Below, one piece after another: positions 1 through 4,975 of a DNA stretch of 5,857 nt. The translations under genes and the position numbers were made by a program. The stretch is taken from the NCBI GenBank assembly GCA_022447405.1, contig JAKVCE010000151.1, positions 1 through 5,857 on the forward strand, read 5' to 3'. The number at the start of each line of letters is the position of its first letter. Within the stretch, counting starts at the first letter, position 1. The notes beneath the pieces were generated by a model. That model saw only the letters and a list, made by a program, of their open reading frames with translations, made no database searches and was not told the DNA's origin. The stretch is from Planctomycetota bacterium (lineage in GTDB: Bacteria > Planctomycetota > UBA1135 > GCA-002686595).

Positions 1-1137
1 GGCAGGGCGCAGGGCCGGGCCGCGCACGCCGGCGGCAGGGGCCGTGCGGGCGAGCCCCAGGCAGAGGTCGGGCGCGCTCAGGTGCCCCGACACCACGGCG
101 CGGCGGCCGATGGGGTCGTCCTCCGACAAGAGGCGCTCCTCGTAGAGGTCCTCGAGCTCGTCCGTGCCGCCGTCACGTCCGGCCAAGGCGCGGAGCTCGC
201 CCGTGAGCTCGGGGTCGGCGACATCAGCGAAGAAGCGGGACGCCTCCTCGAGCGGCGCAGAGGTCGCCACCGCCGAGGCGAGGGCGGCGCGCGTCTCGAT
301 GTCTCGCGCCCGGTCGAACCAGTCGCGGGCCACCGACATCCAATGGAGCGAGTCCTCCAACAAGAGGCGGCCGAGCGCGACCCGCAAGAGCCCCGGGTCC
401 TCCTCTCCCGAGAGCAAGAGCCGCGCGAGCAGCGCGCCGTCCGCGTCCTCGTCCGAGCACGCCGCCTCCAGCAAGGGGTCGAAGAGCGCGCTCCGCTCCG
501 GGTGCTTCCAGCGCAGGTGCAAGAGACGCGGCAACCACCGCGCGCCGAACACGCGCTCACCCTCGACCTCCGCGCGGGCGAGCTCGCGGGCCATGAGCTC
601 TGCGAGACCTCCTCGCATCTTCAAGAGGGACGTGAGCGCCTGGCCCAGGAAGCGCTCCGCGAAGGCCGGCTCGGTCGGGCTCTCGTCACTTGAGTACAGG
701 GCGGCCCCCGCGCCGACGGCGAGGCGCGCGCCGTCCTCCGCCGCGCTCAAGGGGAGGTCGGACTCAGTCCAGCGACCTTGCGCCAAGCCGTCCAAGAGCT
801 CGAGCGAGCGCTCCGGATCGAGGAGGATGGACTCCAACGCCAGGGAGAGGGCGGCGGAGTCGCGGGCGTGGAAGGAGCGGTGCGCCTCCAGGAGGAGGTC
901 CGTGAGCGCGACCGCTGCCGTGCTCTCGGGCTGCTCCTCGAGCGAGAGCCTCTGTGAAGCCCTGTCACTCTCGGCTGAGGACGAGGGATCGCTCGCGGTG
1001 CTCGTGTCCTGGAGGGCTGCGGCGGGCGCGGGCTCCCTCGGCCCTGTGACGAGCCAGAGGAAGAGTGCCAGCGCGCACAGCGGGGGGATCAGGCGTGAGG
1101 CCTCGGGGCCGTTCTTCGTCGGTGTCGGTTCGCTCAT
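1..1137 (-). CDS. Hypothetical membrane-anchored helical protein, C-terminus beyond window
   Basis: I do not recognise this family. Reading the minus strand from ATG at 1137 gives 379 codons without a stop to the window edge, so only the N-terminal part is present. Residues 1-15 are polar (start MSEPTPTKNG). Residues 16-32 form a hydrophobic segment (LIPPLCALALFLWLVTG), a likely signal peptide or single N-terminal membrane anchor. Cys21 does not sit in a good lipobox. Residues 43-59 are a Ser/Asp/Thr-rich linker. The rest is Leu/Ala/Glu/Arg-rich, predicted helical, and looks like irregular TPR- or HEAT-like repeats (for example ILLDPERSLELL near residues 105-116), but no signature is clear. 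A purine-rich GAGAGGG lies 6 bases before the ATG. The gene diverges from selD. It uses TTG for leucine 14 times, unlike the other genes here. The last ~15 residues come from a nearly T-free contig edge and are less reliable. That this is a real gene is fairly sure; its function is unknown. Confidence 0.72.
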   Translation of the reverse strand, partial: MSEPTPTKNGPEASRLIPPLCALALFLWLVTGPREPAPAAALQDTSTASDPSSSAESDRASQRLSLEEQPESTAAVALTDLLLEAHRSFHARDSAALSLALESILLDPERSLELLDGLAQGRWTESDLPLSAAEDGARLAVGAGAALYSSDESPTEPAFAERFLGQALTSLLKMRGGLAELMARELARAEVEGERVFGARWLPRLLHLRWKHPERSALFDPLLEAACSDEDADGALLARLLLSGEEDPGLLRVALGRLLLEDSLHWMSVARDWFDRARDIETRAALASAVATSAPLEEASRFFADVADPELTGELRALAGRDGGTDELEDLYEERLLSEDDPIGRRAVVSGHLSAPDLCLGLARTAPAAGVRGPALRPA

Positions 1138-1253
1138 GGAGGTCCCTCTCTTGGCGGTTTGGCGAGCAACAGAGAGACCCCTCATCGGGGGCGTGGTCGC
1201 GGTGAAGTTGAGGCTGACGGAGGGCCGCCTCCGTTCGGTATGCTCTCGCTCAC
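1138..1253. promoter_or_regulatory. Divergent intergenic region upstream of selD
   Basis: These 116 bases separate the minus-strand hypothetical gene from selD and should hold promoters for both. No convincing sigma70-type pair is visible. TATGCT at 1239-1244 resembles a -10 box for selD, but the only -35-like sequences (TTGAGG at 1208, CTGACG at 1214) are badly spaced or weak, and the implied transcript would start almost at the selD ATG. A short CCCC/GGGG hairpin sits at 1178-1190. A stronger inverted repeat at 1217-1234 is listed separately. No operator for a known regulator is recognisable. Confidence 0.4.
1217..1234 (+). repeat. Inverted repeat / hairpin in selD leader
   Basis: ACGGAGG (1217-1223) and CCTCCGT (1228-1234) are perfect reverse complements around the 4-base loop GCCG. 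The hairpin ends 19 bases before the selD ATG. Its left arm contains GGAGG, the only Shine-Dalgarno-like sequence upstream of selD, at a longer than usual distance. It could mask a ribosome site or be a protein-binding site or chance GC pairing. No T-run follows it, so it is not a classical terminator. Confidence 0.4.
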
Positions 1254-2315
1254 ATGACCCAGGAAGAGAAGAAGCGTCTCACCGACTACGCCGACTGCGC
1301 TGGCTGAGCGGCCAAGCTGCCTCAAGGGCGGCTCGCGCAGGTCCTGCGCGGCGTGATCGGAGAGGGTGACGAGAAGCTCCTCGTCGGACCGCAGAGCGTC
1401 GATGACGCCGGCGTGGTCGAGCTGGAGCACAACACCGGTGCGCCCACAGACACGCTCCTCGTCCAGACCGTCGACTACTTCCCGCCCGTCGTCGATGACG
1501 CGCGGGCCTATGGGCGCATCGCAGCAGCCAACGCGCTGTCGGATGTCTACGCCATGGGCGGCCGCGCCTACTCAGCCCTCAACCTCGCCGGCTTCCCGCG
1601 CGACTTCTCCGACGAGTGGATCGCTGAGATCCTCGCCGGGGGCTTCGCCGCCATGGAAGAGGCCGGCTGCATCATCGCCGGCGGACACACCACCCAGTCC
1701 GAGGAGTGCCTCTTCGGCTTCTCCGTCACCGGCATGGTCGAGCGGCAGCGCCTCGTCACGAACGCCGGCGCCAAGGTCGGCGACGCGCTCTACCTCACGA
1801 AGCCCATCGGCATGGGCACCATGTCCACCGCCTCCAAGCGCGGCGGCGTCGACGCCGAGGCGATGCAGCCCGCGATCGAACAGATGGCGACCCTGAACCG
1901 CGCAGCCGCCGAGGCCATGGCGACGGTGGACGCCCACGCCTGCACCGACGTCACTGGCTTCGGCCTCGCAGGTCACTCTCGCAACGTCGGCAAGGCCAGC
2001 GGCGTCACCATGAAGATCGACCTCGTGAACGTCCCGCTCTTCCCCGGCGCGCACGCCCTCGCCGCCGAGGGCTTCTGCTCTGGCGGCGCGACGCGTGGGC
2101 GCGAGGCTCTCGGTGATGAGGTGAGCGTCGCAGACGGCCTCGATGAGGCCCTCGTCTCCATGGCCTACGACGCCGAGACCTCCGGCGGCCTGCTCATCGC
2201 GGTCGGCGAAGCAGAGGCCGCCAAGCTCGAGGGCGCGCTCTCGGAGCGTGGCGTCTTGGCTGCGAGGATCGGCAGCGTGATCGAAGCCGCTGGACCCGCC
2301 GTCCAGCTCGCCTGA
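1254..2315 (+). CDS. selD: Selenophosphate synthetase SelD, selenocysteine-containing
   Basis: SelD makes monoselenophosphate from selenide and ATP, the selenium donor for Sec-tRNA synthesis, in the cytoplasm. The frame from ATG 1254 gives 353 residues, close to E. coli SelD (347), if UGA 1305-1307 is read as selenocysteine 18. The N-terminus reads DYADC-AG-U-AAK: Sec18 aligns with catalytic Cys17 of E. coli and Lys21 with its Lys20. Other family marks are Asp50-Asp51 (SVDDAG), Asp74 in TVDYFPPVVDD, GRIAAANALSDVYAMGG (residues 87-103), the AGGHTT loop (about 142-147), Asp232 in DVTGFGLAGH, and TSGGLL near 309-314 (preceded by DAE where DPQ is usual). The AIRS/PurM-like fold covers the whole protein. 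The ATG at 1254 was chosen because it is the ATG just upstream that yields the expected N-terminus; no strong ribosome site is visible. A default call would begin at GTG 1353 and drop the active site. Seven bases separate it from the next gene. Confidence 0.95.
1305..1307 (+). other. In-frame UGA read as selenocysteine (Sec18 of SelD)
   Basis: The TGA lies in the SelD frame between GGC and GCG, inside the conserved C-x-x-U-x-x-K active-site segment. The same frame is open before it to ATG 1254 and after it for 335 codons. SelD proteins of many bacteria and animals carry Sec or Cys at exactly this place. A tRNA-Sec gene in the same window supports recoding rather than a nonsense mutation. Confidence 0.93.
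1315..1350 (+). promoter_or_regulatory. Candidate bacterial SECIS element in selD coding sequence
   Basis: Two adjacent hairpins start 8 bases after the Sec UGA. Stem 1 pairs 1315-1322 with 1326-1333 (8 pairs including three G-U, loop CAA). Stem 2 pairs 1334-1340 with 1344-1350 (7 perfect Watson-Crick pairs, loop GTC). Stem 2 contains GCAGGTCCTGC, nearly the GCAGGUCUGC apical part of the E. coli fdhF SECIS to which SelB binds, with the G-rich loop expected. Its apical G is about 33 bases after the UGA, further than in fdhF (about 19) but within the broad range reported for bacterial SECIS as I recall it. Which stem is used is inference. Confidence 0.65.
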
Positions 2316-2322
2316 GGAGACG

Positions 2323-3819
2323 ATGGGGGAGGAAGCAGAGCCCGTCCTCCCTGGCGCGCGCTCCGAGCCGCCGCCCTATGTCCTCGGCGAGCGCGGCGCG
2401 CCGCTGGACGCGCCCGAGAACACCCTCGCAGGCCTCCGCCGCGCCGTTGAGCTCGGCGCAGATGGTGTGGCCTACGACGTGCGCGGCACCTCCGAGGAGG
2501 AGCTCGTCCTCCTCGCCGACGAGGACCTCGACCGCACAACCGACGGCGAAGGGCCGCTCCACGTCCGCGGGCTGCGCGAGCTCTTCGAGCTCGACGCCGG
2601 CGCCTGGGTCGCGAAGCGCTTCGCGGGCGAGCCCATCCCGACCCTGGAGGAGGCCATCGCCATCGAGTCCGCCCCCGGGCGCGAGGCGCCAGCGCACCAG
2701 CTCCTCCTGAAGCGCCCAGGCCTCTCGCAAGCGGCGGTGCGCGTGCTCTCCTCCATCGTCGTGCGGCGCTTCGTGCGCGTCGGCTGCGTCGACAAGGAGA
2801 GCGCCCTTGAGCTCACGGCCGCCGGGCACCCCGCGGTGCTGCACCTCCACGAGCCCGACCCGGACCTGCTCGCCTGGGCCCTCGATCACCGCTTGGGCGG
2901 CGTCAGCATCCCCGGCAGCTGGGCGGAGGTCGACCCCGACCGCTACGCCGGGCTCGAGCGCTGGGTCCACGGCGTGAGCGAGCCGGACGCGCTGCTCGAG
3001 GCTGTGCGCCTCCCGGTCTTCGGGATCACGACCCCGGAGCCGCACCGCGCCCTCGCCGCGCGCGACCTCCACGACCTCGCGCCCTCCGACCGCGGCCCCT
3101 GGCCCGTCACGGCGCCGCTCCTCGGCGTGACCCCGGAGCACGAGGAGGACGGCGCCTGGCGCGGCACCTGGGAAGAGCGCGGCTCCTGCCGCAACCCCTT
3201 CCCCTTCCCCGTGCGCGCGCGCGCCAAGCTCTTCCCCAGGCAAGGCGCCTTCGAGCTGAGCGACCTGCCGGAGGAGTGCGAGCTCGCGCCCGGTGAAGAG
3301 CTCGTCCTGCCCTTCCGCCTCACGGGCGGCGCGCGCTCGCCTGGCGCGGACCCGCTCCTCGCCGTGCGCTACTCCTGGGACGAGGGTCCGGAGCGGCCCG
3401 CAGGCTCGCTCGTCCTCGACGCACCGATGCACCGCGTGCGCGTCGCCGTCGCCGACCCCATCACCCGCCGCCTCCCGCTCCTCGAAGAGCGCCCCGGCGA
3501 CCTCCCGGCGAGCGTGACCCTCCGACGCAGGGCAGAGGACATCGTCGTCCAGGTGGAGAGCGCGGGCGGCCTCGAGGACGTGGAGCTCTCGGTCCTCCTG
3601 GGCCCCAGGCTGCGCTGCGGCGGGCAGGGCGTGCGCGTCGAGCTCCCGCGCGGCTTCGACCAGATGAAGGAGGGCGTGTCCTTCAGCGTCGCGATCGCAG
3701 GCAGACCCGCTGGCGGCGGAGCGCGCGTCCTCAGGCGCTGGTCTGGCGGGCTCCCGAACGAGCCCAGGACCGGCGCGCCGGGCCGCCTGCTCTCCCTCCA
3801 AGCCGCTGGATCCGGTTGA
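2323..3819 (+). CDS. GDPD-like protein with degenerate active site and unknown C-terminal domain
   Basis: Residues ~20-250 resemble the TIM-barrel glycerophosphodiester phosphodiesterase family: APLDAPENTLAGLRRAVELG (26-45) then ADGVAYDV (46-53), LDRTTDGEG (69-77), LFELDAGAWVAKRFAGEPIP (87-106) then TLEEA, and VFGITTPEP near 232-240 matching the usual ending. The catalytic and metal-binding positions look altered. The HRG histidine is Glu23 (ERG), the glutamate of GAD-x-x-E-x-D is Ala50 (Asp52 kept), the histidine of the HD pair is Ala65 (Asp66 kept), and the later E-x-K glutamate is Leu128 (Lys130 kept). Hydrolysis of glycerophosphodiesters is therefore unlikely. Residues ~255-498 are unrecognised, with alternating charged/hydrophobic stretches suggesting beta-rich domains (for example near 362-376 and 396-424). 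There is no signal peptide or membrane segment, so it is probably cytoplasmic. The ATG follows AGGAG that overlaps the selD stop, indicating an operon. The fold assignment is fairly sure; the role is unknown. Confidence 0.8.
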   Translation: MGEEAEPVLPGARSEPPPYVLGERGAPLDAPENTLAGLRRAVELGADGVAYDVRGTSEEELVLLADEDLDRTTDGEGPLHVRGLRELFELDAGAWVAKRFAGEPIPTLEEAIAIESAPGREAPAHQLLLKRPGLSQAAVRVLSSIVVRRFVRVGCVDKESALELTAAGHPAVLHLHEPDPDLLAWALDHRLGGVSIPGSWAEVDPDRYAGLERWVHGVSEPDALLEAVRLPVFGITTPEPHRALAARDLHDLAPSDRGPWPVTAPLLGVTPEHEEDGAWRGTWEERGSCRNPFPFPVRARAKLFPRQGAFELSDLPEECELAPGEELVLPFRLTGGARSPGADPLLAVRYSWDEGPERPAGSLVLDAPMHRVRVAVADPITRRLPLLEERPGDLPASVTLRRRAEDIVVQVESAGGLEDVELSVLLGPRLRCGGQGVRVELPRGFDQMKEGVSFSVAIAGRPAGGGARVLRRWSGGLPNEPRTGAPGRLLSLQAAGSG

Positions 3820-3866
3820 CCCCGGCGGGGTGCGCGGCGTCCAATGGGGGACCGCGATGAGCGGAT

Positions 3867-3964
3867 GGGAGTGGATCCGTGCTGGTGTGCGGCCCGGTCT
3901 TCAAAGCCGGTAGGGCCCCGTGAACAGCGGGGCCGGTGGGTTCGATTCCCATGCACTCCCGCCA
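3867..3964 (+). tRNA. selC: tRNA-Sec (anticodon UCA)
   Basis: This RNA carries serine that is converted to selenocysteine and delivers it at UGA with SelB. The fold follows bacterial tRNA-Sec: acceptor strands 3867-3873/3954-3960 (7 pairs; the expected eighth is a G3874-G3953 mismatch), a 6-pair D stem 3877-3882/3887-3892 with 4-base loop TGGT, anticodon stem 3894-3898/3906-3910 with loop CTTCAAA and anticodon TCA at 3901-3903, a long variable arm 3914-3920/3928-3934 (7 perfect pairs, 7-base loop), and T stem 3936-3940/3948-3952 with loop TTCGATT. Discriminator G3961 and CCA (3962-3964) are encoded. The length of 98 bases compares with 95 in E. coli. The gene lies 47 bases after the GDPD-like gene and 24 before the next start, all on one strand, so co-transcription is possible. 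Confidence 0.95.
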
Positions 3965-3979
3965 TCCGCCCTCGCGCAT

Positions 3980-3983
3980 GGAG
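3980..3983 (+). promoter_or_regulatory. Ribosome binding site deciding a TTG start
   Basis: GGAG at 3980-3983 lies 5 bases before TTG 3989, good Shine-Dalgarno spacing. The only earlier in-frame start is GTG 3920, inside the tRNA-Sec variable arm, so this site fixes the start of the GNAT-like gene. ATG 3978 is in another frame that stops within a few codons. Confidence 0.7.
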
Positions 3984-3988
3984 CCACG

Positions 3989-4975
3989 TTGCGCAGCCTA
4001 AGAGACGCCGAGATCCGTCCCTTCGCCTCTGGAGATGAGGCGCAGCTCCTGCGCTCCTTCTCGGAGGCCTTCGCCGCGGTCGACCCTGGCTTCGAGCCCT
4101 GGTCCGCGGCGCGCTGGCGCTGGCAGTTCGTAGAGAACCCGGCGGGCGTCCGACTCATGGTCGCCTTCGGGGAAGACGGGCGCGCCCTCGCGCAGTACGC
4201 GGGCGTCCCGCAGCGCGCGCTGCTCGAAGGAGAGGAGGTCACCTTCACTCAAGCCGTGGGCTCCTTCTGCCTGCCGGAGGCGCGCTCGCTGGGGCGGACC
4301 TCGCTCTTCGTACAGACCGGCCTCGCCTACGCTGAGGAGTACGTCGGCCCAGGCGGTGACGCCTGGACCTGGGGCTACCCCGTCCGCTCTGCGCAGCGCA
4401 TCGGCGAGCGCTCCCTCGGCTACGAGCGCGTGCGCGAGCAGACCATGCTCGTCGCGCCGCCCGAGCGGGTCGTGGCTACAGCATCGAGCGCGACCGCCAT
4501 CGAGGTGGGCGAGTTCCCCGAGGAGGTGGACGCGCTCTATGCGCGCCTCGCGCCGCGCCACCCGGCCGTCTGCGAGCGCACCAAGGTCTGGCTCGACTGG
4601 CGCTACGCCCGAAATCCAGAGCACCGCTACCGAATCGCCACCGCGACGCGCGACGGCGCGCTCACGGGCTACGCCGTGGTGCGGCCTATGTTCTTCCAAG
4701 GAGAGCGACGCCTCGTCGTCTGCGACTGGTGGTGTGAAGAGCCCGCGGAGGGCGCGCTCATGAGCTGGCTGTGTGACGCGGCGCGCGAGGCCGGGGTCAG
4801 CGAGCTCGCCGCCTGCTTCCCTCATCAGGCCCAGGAGTTCGGTGCCTGGCAGTCCTCCGGCTTCCACGTGGCACCCACGAGCCTCGTCCTCGCGGGCCGC
4901 AGCCACACGCGGCGGGCGCCGCTCTGGTTTGCGCCGCGCTGGTTTACCACCCTGGGTGACAGCGACCTCTGCTGA
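3989..4975 (+). CDS. GNAT-like acetyltransferase, probable double GNAT fold (first of a tandem pair)
   Basis: The TTG start gives 328 residues, beginning MRSLRDAEIRPF, a typical beta-1 opening for GCN5-related N-acetyltransferases, which move acyl groups from acyl-CoA to amines. The W-x-W-x-F/Y..NP motif typical of some large GNAT proteins occurs twice: WRWQFVENP (43-51) and WLDWRYARNP (201-210, followed by RYRIA). Each is followed by a G-x-L-x-x-Y-A strand, so two GNAT-like halves are likely. Residues 128-155 (WGYPVRSAQRIGERSLGYER, then VREQTMLV) match a segment of the downstream gene closely. No signal peptide or membrane span is seen. The canonical acetyl-CoA loop R/Q-x-x-G-x-G/A is not clear; LPEARSLGRTSLF (95-107) is the nearest, so activity is uncertain. 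The start follows the tRNA CCA by 24 bases, and the stop overlaps the next ATG by one base. The substrate is unknown. Confidence 0.8.
   Translation: MRSLRDAEIRPFASGDEAQLLRSFSEAFAAVDPGFEPWSAARWRWQFVENPAGVRLMVAFGEDGRALAQYAGVPQRALLEGEEVTFTQAVGSFCLPEARSLGRTSLFVQTGLAYAEEYVGPGGDAWTWGYPVRSAQRIGERSLGYERVREQTMLVAPPERVVATASSATAIEVGEFPEEVDALYARLAPRHPAVCERTKVWLDWRYARNPEHRYRIATATRDGALTGYAVVRPMFFQGERRLVVCDWWCEEPAEGALMSWLCDAAREAGVSELAACFPHQAQEFGAWQSSGFHVAPTSLVLAGRSHTRRAPLWFAPRWFTTLGDSDLC

Noticed and set aside
164..1369. A 401-codon plus-strand frame rich in Ser, Arg and Ala.
   Set aside because: It is antisense to the minus-strand gene, covers the divergent region and the selD start, and has shadow-like composition with no motif. 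The minus frame has a signal/anchor and normal protein composition.
2194..3801. A 535-codon minus-strand frame opposite the GDPD-like gene, longer than that gene itself.
   Set aside because: Long antisense frames are expected in very GC-rich coding DNA. The plus frame carries recognisable GDPD motifs, an AGGAG site and operon spacing, while the minus frame has none and runs into selD.
3817..3840. CCCCGGCGGGG just after the GDPD-like stop as a terminator, and the TGA 3817 as Sec readthrough.
   Set aside because: The stem is only 4-5 pairs with no T-run, and readthrough would translate straight through tRNA-Sec without any domain.
3867..3964. tRNA-Sec as an integration site for a mobile element.
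   Set aside because: There is no integrase and no repeat of the tRNA 3' end downstream in the window.
3920..3988. GTG 3920 as the start of the first GNAT-like gene.
   Set aside because: It lies within the tRNA-Sec variable arm. TTG 3989 has a well-spaced GGAG and starts right before the beta-1 strand.
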